Below are positions 1 through 7,969 of a DNA stretch of 64,000 nt, piece by piece. The translations under genes and the position numbers were made by a program. The stretch comes from Paenibacillus durus. GTDB lineage: Bacteria; Bacillota; Bacilli; Paenibacillales; Paenibacillaceae. The notes under the pieces were generated by a model. That model saw only the letters and a list, made by a program, of their open reading frames with translations, had not been told where the DNA came from and searched no databases. The DNA is taken from positions 1,984,001 through 2,048,000 of the forward strand of contig NZ_CP009288.1 in the NCBI RefSeq assembly GCF_000756615.1, read 5' to 3'. Position 1 is the stretch's first letter; each line of letters opens with the position of its first letter.

Positions 1-2
1 TG

Positions 3-284
3 CGCCAGGCCACCACAGTCAAGCGCACACGGGACGAGAATATCCGCAGCGAGCTGGATTTGCGGGGAGCGAATCTAGAAGAGGCGCTGATGGAGACGGA
101 CCGTTTTATTGATGAAGCGTTTCTTGGCAATCTTGGCCAGATTTTTATTATCCACGGCAAAGGAACCGGTGTCCTGCGCTCGGGAATTCAGGAATATTTG
201 CGCAAGCATAAGCATGTCAAGAGTTACCGTCTCGGCAACTACAACGAGGGCGGCGCGGGCGTTACGGTTGCGGAGCTGAAATGA
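3..284 (+). CDS. mutS2: Endonuclease MutS2, C-terminal Smr domain (5' partial)
   Basis: Only the last ~93 codons are in the window. The frame is open from the left edge. It carries the Smr-domain signatures LDLRG near the start and IIHGKGTGVLR in the middle, and ends VTVAELK. In the family, the Smr domain is the nuclease module attached to a MutS-like ATPase that acts on branched DNA or stalled ribosomes. The DUF350 gene that follows 33 bp later matches the order seen in Bacillus (mutSB-yshE), which supports the call. The ATPase part cannot be assessed here. Confidence 0.9.
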   Translation, partial: RQATTVKRTRDENIRSELDLRGANLEEALMETDRFIDEAFLGNLGQIFIIHGKGTGVLRSGIQEYLRKHKHVKSYRLGNYNEGGAGVTVAELK

Positions 285-317
285 CGGGCTTTCCCCGCGG
301 AAAGAAGGAGAAAACCT

Positions 318-737
318 ATGGAACATGTAATCGATGCTTGGCTGAGCCATCCGCTGGGAGGCCTGCTCGGCTACTTTGCGGTTGCCATTTTGGAGCTGGT
401 TGTCTTTCTTTCCATATTCGAAATGGTGACCAAATACAACTGCTGGGATGAAATCCGCAGAGGCAATGTGGCGGCTTCAATGGCGACGGGCGGCAAAATA
501 TTCGGCATCTGCAACGTGCTGCGCTTCAGTATTCAGGCGGAGGCTTCGATTTACGAAACCATGAAATGGTCCGTGATCGGTTTTGTTTTGCTGCTGATTG
601 CTTACTTTATGTTTGAATTTCTGACGCCCGTCTTTTCGATCGACAAGGAGATTGCGGCGGATAACCGGGCGGTCGGACTGACGGCAATGCTCATTTCCGT
701 GTCATTGTCCTATGTGATCGGGGCTTCTATTCTGTAG
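318..737 (+). CDS. yshE: DUF350 family membrane protein (YshE-like)
   Basis: A 139-aa protein with about four hydrophobic segments (residues ~15-35, ~50-65, ~75-100 and ~115-139). The polar stretch DEIRRGNVAASMATGGK after the first segment is typical of DUF350. The start follows an AAGGAG site. No biochemical function is established for the family. Position directly after mutS2 is conserved with Bacillus yshE, and the genes may be co-transcribed. Identity is based on pattern and synteny, so the symbol is by analogy. Confidence 0.8.
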   Translation: MEHVIDAWLSHPLGGLLGYFAVAILELVVFLSIFEMVTKYNCWDEIRRGNVAASMATGGKIFGICNVLRFSIQAEASIYETMKWSVIGFVLLLIAYFMFEFLTPVFSIDKEIAADNRAVGLTAMLISVSLSYVIGASIL

Positions 738-778
738 CGAAGAAAATCGAACGGCGCAAAAGGAGACGCTGAAGCCGA

Positions 779-859
779 ATGAAAATTCTGGTTCGTGTGC
801 TGTTTGTTGCGGCGGTCTTGTTTATGGCAGCCGGAATTATCTATCTAATGATGAATTGA
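779..859 (+). CDS. 26-aa single-pass membrane peptide
   Basis: A short frame starting ATG after AAAGGAGAC (spacing ~11) encodes 26 residues: a basic start MKILVR followed by a hydrophobic helix (VLFVAAVLFMAAGIIYLMM). It fills the gap between the DUF350 gene and the zinc-ribbon gene, ending 17 bp before the latter's start. A hydrophobic peptide with its own ribosome binding site inside a co-directional cluster is plausibly real, but expression is not shown. No function is assigned. Confidence 0.5.
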   Translation: MKILVRVLFVAAVLFMAAGIIYLMMN

Positions 860-876
860 CGAAGGAGACTGGAAAA

Positions 877-1410
877 ATGGATACAACCATCTGCCCTTGG
901 TGCCATACGGAAATTGTATGGGACGAAGAACTCGGACCGGAGGAAGCCTGCCCGCATTGCGGCAACGATCTCAGCGCTTACCGTACGGTAAATATCAGCA
1001 GGGAAGACCTGAATGACGAATTGGAAGACGATGACGAGCATGAGCATGAACATGGCGGCGATCTATGGGGAGAAGACGAGCCGGACGGAGTTGTTCCTGT
1101 ATTCAACACACTCGATGCTTACCGGGACACTTATGATCTGGAGCGTTATGACAGCACCGTAGCCGCCGTTCTTGACGAGCAGGCTGAAGTGCCGGAATGT
1201 CCGCAGTGTCATGAATATATGCTGCTTGCCGGTACGGTAGGGGTGAGTGATTTCAAATCCGCCGCGCCGGCTTTTCTTGGCGTACCGCTGTTAAATGCTC
1301 CGTTCTCCCTAAATATGTATGTCTGCCCCTCATGTTTCCAGATTCAGTACAGCCTGGCCGAAGAGGACCGGGAGCAGTGGGTGCGCAATATCGGGGGCCT
1401 TCGCAAATAA
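877..1410 (+). CDS. Zinc-ribbon hypothetical protein
   Basis: A 177-aa soluble protein. The N-terminus has a CPWC...CPHC zinc-ribbon (residues ~5-30), the middle is very acidic with a DDDEHEHEHGGD stretch, and the C-terminal half has a second CPQC...CPSC pair (residues ~108-155). The start at 877 is chosen because GAAGGAG lies 8 bp upstream; an in-frame TTG further up lacks a site. Two cysteine pairs suggest bound zinc. No enzymatic motif is visible, so function is unknown. Confidence 0.7.
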   Translation: MDTTICPWCHTEIVWDEELGPEEACPHCGNDLSAYRTVNISREDLNDELEDDDEHEHEHGGDLWGEDEPDGVVPVFNTLDAYRDTYDLERYDSTVAAVLDEQAEVPECPQCHEYMLLAGTVGVSDFKSAAPAFLGVPLLNAPFSLNMYVCPSCFQIQYSLAEEDREQWVRNIGGLRK

Positions 1411-1487
1411 ATAAGTTCCTCCGCTAAGATCCTCCGGTTTGGGGCATGTTAAACAGGTGCATGTCTCAAAGGTTAAGGAGGAATACC

Positions 1488-2699
1488 ATGAAGGTCTCGC
1501 TGCGGGGACAGGCGGCGCTGCTGCTGGCGGTTAACGGGTTATTCGTGCTTTCGGGCGCGCTCGCGGGAACTTTTCTGAATGTCTACTTATGGAAAAACCG
1601 TCAGGATTACGCCATGATCGGCTGGTTTACTGTAGCCCAGCAGCTGGCTCTGGGTCTCAGCTTTTGGCTGGGCGGCAAGTGGGTGAAGGAACATAATAAA
1701 ATGAACGCCCTGCGGCTTGGCATCGCCGTTTCGGGCCTTTTTTATCTTCTGGTGCTGTGGCTGGAGAGCAAGGTGACCCAGTACGTCTGGCCGCTTGGCA
1801 TTGTGCTTGGCATTGCTTCCGGCCTGTTCTGGCTGGCCTTCAACATCGTTTATTTTGAAATTACGGAACGCGAGAACCGCGATGCATTTAACGGTTGGGT
1901 CGGGCTTCTTGGTTCGCTGACCGGCATCGTCGGGCCGTGGCTGTCCGGTTGGCTGATCTCTGCGCTGCATGGAAACCGGGGCTACCGGATTGTTTTTATT
2001 ATTTCGCTTTGTGTTTACGCTACGGCGGCGGTGCTGAGCTTTTTTCTGAAAAAACGCAAAACCTCCGGCAGCTACGAATGGCTGGAGCCTTGGCACCGCC
2101 TCCGTTCCGGAGACGGAGATTGGCGCGTGACGGCGGCTGCGCTATTTTTTCAAGGCCTCCGCGAAGGTGTATTTTCCTTTCTGATTGGCCTCCTGGTATA
2201 CATAGCGGCGAAGGAGGAGAGCAAGCTGGGGCAGTTCACGCTGATTACCTCTGCGGTGTCGCTCGTCAGCTACTGGGCAGCAGGCAAATGGCTGAGGCCC
2301 AAATTCCGGTCGGCCGGTATGCTCTGCGGAGCGCTCCTGCTCGTGGCGGTGATATTACCTATGCTATGGGCGGTAAGCTACGGCATGCTGCTCGTTATGG
2401 GGATCGGGACATCTCTGTTCATCCCGCTGTACATGCTGCCGATGGTTTCCACCAGCTTTGATCTGATGGGGGAAAGCGAGGAGAGCGCCGGCAAGCGTGT
2501 CGAACTGGTTGTGCTGCGTGAGCTATGCCTGATGACCGGGCGGCTGGCGGGAACGTTTGTTTTTATCGGTATTCTGTCGGTCAGCGCCGCACCCCGCACC
2601 GTTACTCTGCTAATGCTGGGGCTTGGAGCCGCGCCGCTTGGAAGCTGGCTGTTTCTGCACCGGATGCTGCGCAGGGAATCTTTGCCGGAACGTTCATGA
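1488..2699 (+). CDS. MFS transporter
   Basis: A 403-aa integral membrane protein with roughly 12 hydrophobic segments in two halves. Basic loops such as GGKWVKEHNK (~60-70) and FLKKRKTSGS (~187-196) separate them, which fits a major facilitator permease. AAGGAGG sits 8 bp before the ATG at 1488. An upstream in-frame ATG at 1446 lacks such a site. The substrate cannot be read from sequence. A hairpin terminator follows, facing the convergent mscL. Confidence 0.8.
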   Translation: MKVSLRGQAALLLAVNGLFVLSGALAGTFLNVYLWKNRQDYAMIGWFTVAQQLALGLSFWLGGKWVKEHNKMNALRLGIAVSGLFYLLVLWLESKVTQYVWPLGIVLGIASGLFWLAFNIVYFEITERENRDAFNGWVGLLGSLTGIVGPWLSGWLISALHGNRGYRIVFIISLCVYATAAVLSFFLKKRKTSGSYEWLEPWHRLRSGDGDWRVTAAALFFQGLREGVFSFLIGLLVYIAAKEESKLGQFTLITSAVSLVSYWAAGKWLRPKFRSAGMLCGALLLVAVILPMLWAVSYGMLLVMGIGTSLFIPLYMLPMVSTSFDLMGESEESAGKRVELVVLRELCLMTGRLAGTFVFIGILSVSAAPRTVTLLMLGLGAAPLGSWLFLHRMLRRESLPERS

Positions 2700-2741
2700 C
2701 GGAAGCCGGCCTGTGCCATACCCGATTCATCAGCATGAACG

Positions 2742-2790
2742 AACAGCCGTCTCCCTGGGCAATGCGGCAGGAGAGACGGCTGTTTGATTT
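2742..2790. terminator. Hairpin terminator between MFS gene and mscL
   Basis: An arm AACAGCCGTCTC (from 2742) pairs with GAGACGGCTGTT (ending 2784), followed by TTGATTTTCATTT. It lies between two convergent genes, so it may serve both. Confidence 0.75.
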
Positions 2791-2818
2791 TCATTTAACT
2801 TTTCACAGAGTAAAGTGC

Positions 2819-3193
2819 CTATCTGTCCTTCAGAAGATCGCGGATTTCGGTCAGCAGCAGCTCCTCACGCGTCGGAGCGGGCTCGGCTTTATCCGCTTCC
2901 TCCCGTTTCCGTTTAAACTTCCCGGCCAGCTTGACGAGCAGAAACAGCGAAAAGGCGATGATAAAAAAGTCGAGCACGCTTTGGAGGAAAACGCCGTATT
3001 TTAGCACCGTATCGCGGTATGGATATTCCAGACTTTTCAGATCAATGCCGCCGATCAAGAGTCCGATCACCGGCATGATAATGTCGTTCACCAGTGAAGA
3101 CACGATTTTGCCAAAGGCAGCCCCGATCACAACGGCGAAAGCGAGATCAAGCACATTTCCTTTCAGCGCAAAGCTTTTGAACTCTTTCCACAT
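2819..3193 (-). CDS. mscL: Large-conductance mechanosensitive channel MscL
   Basis: A 124-aa protein, close to the usual MscL length. It begins MWKEFKSFALKGNVLDLAFAV, the typical amphipathic N-terminus and first transmembrane helix. The pore-lining GAAFGKIVSSLVNDIIMP motif follows, then a second helix (~70-95) and the basic/acidic tail KRKREE...LLTEIRDLL. The ATG at 3193 has GGAAGGAG upstream on the minus strand. The channel releases solutes on hypo-osmotic shock. Confidence 0.95.
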   Translation of the reverse strand: MWKEFKSFALKGNVLDLAFAVVIGAAFGKIVSSLVNDIIMPVIGLLIGGIDLKSLEYPYRDTVLKYGVFLQSVLDFFIIAFSLFLLVKLAGKFKRKREEADKAEPAPTREELLLTEIRDLLKDR

Positions 3194-3367
3194 TGTAGGG
3201 TAATCTCTCCTTCCGTTTGGATAACCGTTTGCTCCATTATGACAAACATAGAGGGAAGCATCAATACCCAAGGTTCGGGAACCTCTTGCGAAATTTAGCA
3301 CATAAACTGCAGGCGAAGCGGCATACTAAGTGTGGTTGAACTATTCCAGGAAAGGAATGAACACACA

Positions 3368-3601
3368 ATGCAATCCACACAAATGCAACCTTTGAGCAGT
3401 AAAGAACTGGAGTATATTTCCGACTCCATTTCCAATGAAGACCTGCTGATCAAGCAGTATGCGGCCACTGCCGGAACTACGCAAAATCAAACGGTCCGCC
3501 AAATTTGTGAGCAGCAAATCCATAACCACAGCCAACATCTGGGGGCGCTGATTCAACTGCTTCAGCAGCATCAGCAGTACGCACCCAACCAGCCGCAATA
3601 A
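3368..3601 (+). CDS. Small Gln/His-rich spore coat-associated protein
   Basis: A 77-aa protein that appears helical, with a Gln-rich C-terminus (LLQQHQQYAPNQPQ). The segment around DLLIKQYAATAG resembles the ferritin-like/CotF core, 'LL..Y...A', in shortened form. It lies 74 bp ahead of a longer CotF-like protein and is probably co-expressed. ATG 3368 is preceded by AGGAAAGGA at ~11 bp. Spore-coat association is inferred from the neighbour and composition. Confidence 0.6.
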   Translation: MQSTQMQPLSSKELEYISDSISNEDLLIKQYAATAGTTQNQTVRQICEQQIHNHSQHLGALIQLLQQHQQYAPNQPQ

Positions 3602-3675
3602 AGGAACTGCTCCGCACAAATTAAGCGCATGCTTCCAAGGCCGATTATCACAATACTTTTAGGAGGTCAAATGAC

Positions 3676-4062
3676 GTGTACTCACAAACTGGAAATGCAT
3701 TTATGCAGGACGAGGATTTGCTGAATATCATCCTGGCAGATTTGAAACGGACGGTCGGAGAATATACGACAGCCACGACTGAATCCGCATGTCCGACCGT
3801 TCGCCGCACCTTCAGTGATCTGACCATGGATACGCTCCGCCTTCATGGCGAGCTGTTCACGCAGATGTCGCAGATGAATATGTACCAGGCTCCTTCCAAG
3901 GCGCTGCGCCAGGAGCTGGATAAAGAAATTCAGAATGCGCATCAGACTCAGCAAAAATCGCAGCAGTTCATTCAGCAAAAAATGAGCGGCCAAGGCGCAT
4001 ATGCCCAAGCGCCAAATGTATCGCAGCATCAAGCTAACGTGCATAACCCTTACTATATGTAA
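3676..4062 (+). CDS. cotF: CotF-like spore coat protein
   Basis: A 128-aa protein with the CotF-type core DEDLLNIILADLKRTVGEYTTA and RLHGELFTQMSQMNMY, and a Gln-rich, Tyr-ending tail (NPYYM). A GTG start at 3676 is chosen because AGGAGGT lies 8 bp upstream; the nearer ATG at 3671 is in another frame. CotF proteins are coat components made late in sporulation. The symbol is a family-level label. Confidence 0.75.
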   Translation: MYSQTGNAFMQDEDLLNIILADLKRTVGEYTTATTESACPTVRRTFSDLTMDTLRLHGELFTQMSQMNMYQAPSKALRQELDKEIQNAHQTQQKSQQFIQQKMSGQGAYAQAPNVSQHQANVHNPYYM

Positions 4063-4223
4063 CTCTGCCCATACAGTTTGAAGCGTTGCAGCGGCTGCAC
4101 GCCTGTCTGTGTTGCCGTAGAAAGCGTTTGTTCTGTGCGGCTTTCAGCGAAAGAACGATGCGTTTTTGCTATGTGAGAGATAAGAGGCTTCCCGTTCGGC
4201 CCATATTCGAATAAACCCATTAC

Positions 4224-4250
4224 TCCCCGCTGATTGGCGGGGTTATTTTT
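4224..4250 (+). terminator. Rho-independent terminator
   Basis: CCCCGC pairs with GCGGGG across a short loop and is followed by TTATTTTTG. It separates the coat genes from alaRT. Confidence 0.75.
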
Positions 4251-4258
4251 GTTTGCAG

Positions 4259-4280
4259 ATATGACCTTTTCATGTCATAT
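4259..4280. promoter_or_regulatory. Inverted repeat upstream of alaR, possible Lrp-type operator
   Basis: ATATGAC (4259-4265) and GTCATAT (4274-4280) are perfect inverted copies, 8 bp apart, about 90 bp before the Lrp-family gene. Lrp-type regulators often bind their own promoter. The assignment is inference. Confidence 0.35.
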
Positions 4281-4367
4281 TAATATTAAACTCTTTATGA
4301 AACCAATTCTTTCGCCGGAGCGCCACGCAGCAGCGGCGCATTCCGGCGAAGATCCCGGAGGGAAGTC

Positions 4368-4868
4368 ATGGAACAAGTGAATGAGCTGAAGAGAAAAGTG
4401 CTGGAACTGCTCAAAGAGGATGCCAGAAGAACCCCGGAGCTTTTGGCGACGCTGCTTGGAGCGGAAGAAGAAGAAGTGAAGACTGCGATCGAGCAGATGG
4501 AGAAGGATCATGTTATCGTTAAATACGCGACCGTGGTCAATTGGGATAAAGTGGACGACGAGCGGGTTACGGCTCTGATTGAGGTGCAGATTACCCCTGA
4601 GCGCGGACGAGGATTTGAGGGCATCGCCGAACGAATTTACCTTTATCCCCAGGTGAAGTCGGTCTATCTGATGTCCGGCGCCTATGACCTGCTGGTGGAA
4701 GTGGAGGGCCGCAACTTGCGCGAGGTCGCGAACTTCGTCTCCGAGAAGCTGTCTCCCATTGACTCCGTACTGTCGACCAAGACGAATTTCACCCTTAAAA
4801 AATATAAACAGGACGGGATTATTTTCGAAGATCACGAAGAAGACAACCGTCTGATGATCTCCCCGTAA
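4368..4868 (+). CDS. alaR: Lrp/AsnC-family transcriptional regulator (AlaR-like)
   Basis: A 166-aa protein. Residues ~1-55 form a winged-helix DNA-binding domain (VLELLKEDARRTPELLATLLG). Residues ~65-145 form the AsnC/RAM ligand domain, with VTALIEVQITPERG and VKSVYLMSGAYDLLVEVEG. GGAGGG precedes the ATG. It lies 18 bp from an aminotransferase, the arrangement of B. subtilis alaR-alaT (yugG-yugH), where the regulator controls alanine transaminase. A local operator is suggested by an inverted repeat upstream. The specific AlaR role rests on synteny. Confidence 0.85.
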   Translation: MEQVNELKRKVLELLKEDARRTPELLATLLGAEEEEVKTAIEQMEKDHVIVKYATVVNWDKVDDERVTALIEVQITPERGRGFEGIAERIYLYPQVKSVYLMSGAYDLLVEVEGRNLREVANFVSEKLSPIDSVLSTKTNFTLKKYKQDGIIFEDHEEDNRLMISP

Positions 4869-4886
4869 AGGAAGAGATGAGAATAT

Positions 4887-6113
4887 ATGATTACGAATAA
4901 AACCCAGCTGTCCGGAGAACAGAGCAAATCGATGTCTTCCTATCTGTCTCCGCTGGTTCAGCAGATTCAGCCTTCGGGCATCCGCAGATTTTTCGATATG
5001 GCCGCAGGGAGCAAGGATATCATCTCTTTAGGGGTGGGCGAGCCGGATTTCAAGACGCCGTGGCATGTCAGGGAAGCCTGCGTCTATTCACTGGAACGGG
5101 GATTCACCGGATATACCTCCAACGCGGGAATGCCGGAGCTGCGCGAGGGGATTGCAAATTATCTTCATACCCGCTTTAACTTGGACTACGATCCTGCGAA
5201 CCAGATTATCACGACTGTCGGCGGCAGTGAAGCGATCGATCTGGCGCTTCGCGCGCTGATATCGCCGGGAGACGAAATTTTGATCCCTGAGCCTTGCTAT
5301 ATTTCGTACTCTCCGATTACCTCGATAGGCGGCGGTATTCCCGTCGGCATTGAGACGTTCGGCAAGGACCGGTTCAAGCTGACGGCTGAAGGGCTGGAAG
5401 CAAAAATTACACCGCGGTCCAAAATTCTGATTCTGTGCTACCCGAGCAATCCGACGGGAGCGATCATGAGCCGGGAAGACTGGGAACCCATCGCCAAGGT
5501 GGTTGAGAAGCACGATCTGATCGTCATTTCCGACGAAATTTACGCTGAGCTGACCTACGGCAGCAATCATGTCAGCTTCGTCTCCCTGCCCGGAATGATG
5601 GACCGCACGATTCTCGTCAGCGGCTTTTCCAAGGCATTCGCGATGACGGGCTGGCGGATGGGCTATGCCTGCGGGCATCCCGAGTTGATCTCGGCCATGC
5701 TCAAAATTCACCAGTACACTGTCATGTGCGCGCCTTCCATGGGCCAGGTAGCGGCGCTTGAGGCGTTGACGAATGGCATGGAGGAAAAAGACCGAATGGT
5801 CGATTCCTATAACCAGCGCCGCAGACTAATCGTCAAGGGCTTGCGTGAGGCCGGACTGGAATGCCATGAGCCGCAGGGTGCGTTCTATGCATTTCCGAGC
5901 ATCGCCGGAACCGGGCTGACTTCGGATGAATTCGCAAAGCGCCTGCTCCGTGAATTCAGGGTGGCGGCCGTGCCGGGAAGCGTGTTCGGACTTGGCGGCG
6001 AAGGCTATTTGCGCTGCTCCTATGCCACTTCCGTAAGCCAATTGAACGAAGCGCTCGAACGGATCGGCGCGTTGGTGGCGCTTTTGAAGAATGAAAGAGA
6101 AAATAAGGCCTGA
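4887..6113 (+). CDS. alaT: Class I/II PLP aminotransferase (AlaT-like)
   Basis: A 408-aa fold-type I aminotransferase. Recognisable elements are LGVGEPDF (~48), YPSNPTG (~185), the SDEIYAEL aspartate/tyrosine motif (~215), the PLP lysine K249 in SGFSKAFAMTGWR, and the substrate-carboxylate arginine near LRCSYA. Adjacency to an Lrp-type regulator matches the B. subtilis alanine transaminase operon. Aspartate or aromatic transaminase activity cannot be excluded from sequence. Confidence 0.85.
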   Translation: MITNKTQLSGEQSKSMSSYLSPLVQQIQPSGIRRFFDMAAGSKDIISLGVGEPDFKTPWHVREACVYSLERGFTGYTSNAGMPELREGIANYLHTRFNLDYDPANQIITTVGGSEAIDLALRALISPGDEILIPEPCYISYSPITSIGGGIPVGIETFGKDRFKLTAEGLEAKITPRSKILILCYPSNPTGAIMSREDWEPIAKVVEKHDLIVISDEIYAELTYGSNHVSFVSLPGMMDRTILVSGFSKAFAMTGWRMGYACGHPELISAMLKIHQYTVMCAPSMGQVAALEALTNGMEEKDRMVDSYNQRRRLIVKGLREAGLECHEPQGAFYAFPSIAGTGLTSDEFAKRLLREFRVAAVPGSVFGLGGEGYLRCSYATSVSQLNEALERIGALVALLKNERENKA

Positions 6114-6155
6114 TTAATTGAAAAAAGTTTGAAAATATTGTTATTGAATGAAAAT

Positions 6156-6179
6156 ATTAATGAAAACATTAATGAAAAC
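6156..6179 (+). repeat. Tandem 12-bp AT-rich repeat
   Basis: ATTAATGAAAAC occurs twice back to back (6156-6167, 6168-6179), preceded by a degenerate copy (ATTGAATGAAAAT from ~6143). It sits just upstream of the extended -10 and could be a regulator-binding array or an AT-rich UP-like element. Confidence 0.6.
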
Positions 6180-6201
6180 GATAGCTAATATTTTTGTCAT
6201 A

Positions 6202-6210
6202 TGGTATAAT
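6202..6210 (+). promoter_or_regulatory. Extended -10 promoter upstream of spo0E-like gene
   Basis: TGGTATAAT is a perfect extended -10 (TG at 6202-6203, TATAAT 6205-6210). No good -35 is present at 17 bp, as expected for extended -10 promoters. The start would give a ~190-nt leader. Tandem 12-bp repeats lie just upstream. Confidence 0.5.
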
Positions 6211-6404
6211 ATTACTCTCAATACAGTTTATTAATATAATTTTGAGCTTCGAAAATCGGGTGCAGGCTTCAATAATTTTAGCCTTGATTTACAGCTTATT
6301 CTGAGAGTTAAGCTCAATAAATGTTATTTTGGATATACTTTAGGAGCGATATTGCCAGGGCGGAAATATTAGTGAAGCTGCGCTCCATATAACTTTTTGG
6401 GGGG

Positions 6405-6659
6405 ATGATGGTGCTTTGTTCCGATTACTATATGTGGTTTGGCGCGAAGCGTTTCCCGGAAAGCGGAAAAACTTCTGCCAGAGATGATGCTGTCTCGTGC
6501 AGCCTCTCCCTCGAAGAGGAGATCCACCTACTCCGGAAACGAATGGAGCAGTTGTTTATGCAGGAGAAGTCACTCACCTCGGATAACGTAGTGGAGATTA
6601 GCAGCAAGCTGGATTTGAAGATTAACGAGTATATGAAGAGACATTCCCGCAATAAATAA
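6405..6659 (+). CDS. Spo0E-like aspartyl-phosphate phosphatase
   Basis: An 84-aa small helical protein. The C-terminal half has the Spo0E-family pattern: helix 1 (EEEIHLLRKRMEQLF), a loop, and the signature ISSKLDLKINEYMK with S..LD..I..Y. The family dephosphorylates Spo0A~P and delays sporulation. The N-terminal ~30 residues are an extension without obvious homology, so the true start could be slightly downstream. GGGGGG precedes the ATG. The gene is monocistronic, ended by a strong terminator. Confidence 0.8.
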   Translation: MMVLCSDYYMWFGAKRFPESGKTSARDDAVSCSLSLEEEIHLLRKRMEQLFMQEKSLTSDNVVEISSKLDLKINEYMKRHSRNK

Positions 6660-6673
6660 CGGGAGTCGGCAGC

Positions 6674-6699
6674 GAGGGTCCTTTGGACCCTCTTTTTGT
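6674..6699 (+). terminator. Rho-independent terminator after spo0E-like gene
   Basis: GAGGGTCC and GGACCCTC form an 8-bp stem with a TTT loop, followed by TTTTTG. Confidence 0.9.
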
Positions 6700-6832
6700 T
6701 TAGCCGCAGTATCATGGACTTGAGCGCATGAAGGAACACGCGACCCTTACAAGCCGAAGCGAATATGGTAAAGTAGTAATACATGAAATGTTAGAAGCCA
6801 GGAGGGACGATGGGTTGAGTGGAGGACGGAAG

Positions 6833-7384
6833 ATGCGAGGTTACACCGTGCTGGCGGCGCTGATTGCGCTGGTCACGCTGCTTTCGGGCTGCGGCGGGAA
6901 AGACGCGAACACGGTAACAGTCTTTTTGATGGGCCAGAATGGGGCGCCGGATGGCATGGCCGAACAGCTAAAAGAGAAGCTGGAAGCGAGTTTGGGACAG
7001 GACCTGAAGGTGGAGTTTAATGTATCGCCCATCTACAATAATCAGAAATTGCTGCTGGAATATGCAGGGGCAATGAATGATCTTATTATTTTGCCCAAGC
7101 AGGACATGCTGGATTACGGGAAACAGGGCTCCAATGTACCGCTCGATGCCTACTTTAACAAGAGTGATTACGCTGAAGGAGTGTTTGAGGGAGGCGTGGA
7201 GCACAAATCCGGGGATGAACAGACAGAGCTGAAGCAGGAGACGCATTTATACGGCATCCCTGTCTCGAACCTGAAGCTGTTCAAGGACGCCGGGTACACG
7301 CCGGAGGACCTGTTCGTTACGATACCGGCATCCGCCGGAAATGTGGAGCGGAGCGTCCAAGTTATAAATGCAATGATGAAATAA
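6833..7384 (+). CDS. Hypothetical lipoprotein
   Basis: A 183-aa protein from ATG 6833 (GGAGG 7 bp upstream). A TTG at 6815 with AGGAGGG is an alternative start. It begins with a lipoprotein signal: basic MRGY, a hydrophobic stretch and the lipobox LLSGC-GG. The mature part has segments reminiscent of periplasmic-binding-protein folds (TVTVFLMGQNGAPDG; DLIILPKQDMLDYG) but is too short for a complete one. It lies just ahead of the cobalamin adenosyltransferase; function is unknown. Confidence 0.7.
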   Translation: MRGYTVLAALIALVTLLSGCGGKDANTVTVFLMGQNGAPDGMAEQLKEKLEASLGQDLKVEFNVSPIYNNQKLLLEYAGAMNDLIILPKQDMLDYGKQGSNVPLDAYFNKSDYAEGVFEGGVEHKSGDEQTELKQETHLYGIPVSNLKLFKDAGYTPEDLFVTIPASAGNVERSVQVINAMMK

Positions 7385-7399
7385 CGGAGGGATGCAAAA

Positions 7400-7969
7400 G
7401 TGGCGATATATACGCGAACGGGCGACAGGGGCGAGACCTCGGTCATCGGCGGCCGGGTCTTCAAGGATGATCTCCGGATCGAAGCCTACGGTACGATTGA
7501 TGAGCTGAACGGCTTTGTCGGGCAGGCGCGCAGTATGATGGATGGCGAACAATTTGCCGATGTGCGGGAGCAACTGCTGGAGATTCAGCATGAGCTGTTC
7601 GATTGCGGCTCCGATCTGGCTTATGTAAAGCAGGACGAAGGAAAATACAAGGTAACAGGCGAGATGGCGGAACGGCTGGAGCGGTGGATCGATTCTTTAC
7701 AGGCGGAGAATCCGCCGATTGAGCGGTTTATTTTGCCGGGAGGCAGCGGTCTTGCCTCTGTATTGCATGTCTGCCGGACCGTGTGCCGCCGCGCTGAACG
7801 CCGGACCGTCACGCTTGGACGCAGCACGGATATCAACGGGGAGACGGTGGCTTACTTGAACAGGCTTTCGGATTATTTCTTCGCACTCGCGCGCACGGTC
7901 AATACGCGGCTGGGGGTGGCCGATGTGGAATATATCCGCGGCGCCAAGGTGTTCCGGGACTTAAGATGA
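7400..7969 (+). CDS. yvqK: Cob(I)yrinic acid a,c-diamide/cob(I)alamin adenosyltransferase, PduO type
   Basis: A 189-aa protein with the PduO-type ATP-binding N-terminus IYTRTGDRGETSVIGG, then AYGTIDELNGFVG, and the conserved C-terminal FILPGG, CRTVCRRAER and LNRLSDYFFALAR. It transfers adenosyl from ATP to cobalt of corrinoids. A GTG start at 7400 is used with GGAGGG upstream. The 3' end overlaps the next gene by 4 bp, so translation is probably coupled. Confidence 0.93.
   Translation: MAIYTRTGDRGETSVIGGRVFKDDLRIEAYGTIDELNGFVGQARSMMDGEQFADVREQLLEIQHELFDCGSDLAYVKQDEGKYKVTGEMAERLERWIDSLQAENPPIERFILPGGSGLASVLHVCRTVCRRAERRTVTLGRSTDINGETVAYLNRLSDYFFALARTVNTRLGVADVEYIRGAKVFRDLR

Larger units (their letters stand above)
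4063..4367 (+). other. Intergenic region between cotF-like gene and alaR
   Basis: 305 bp without a supported gene. It holds a small CTTTCAGCGAAAG hairpin near 4140, a GC terminator at 4224-4250 and an inverted repeat at 4259-4280 ahead of alaR. Nothing else recognisable was seen. Confidence 0.6.
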
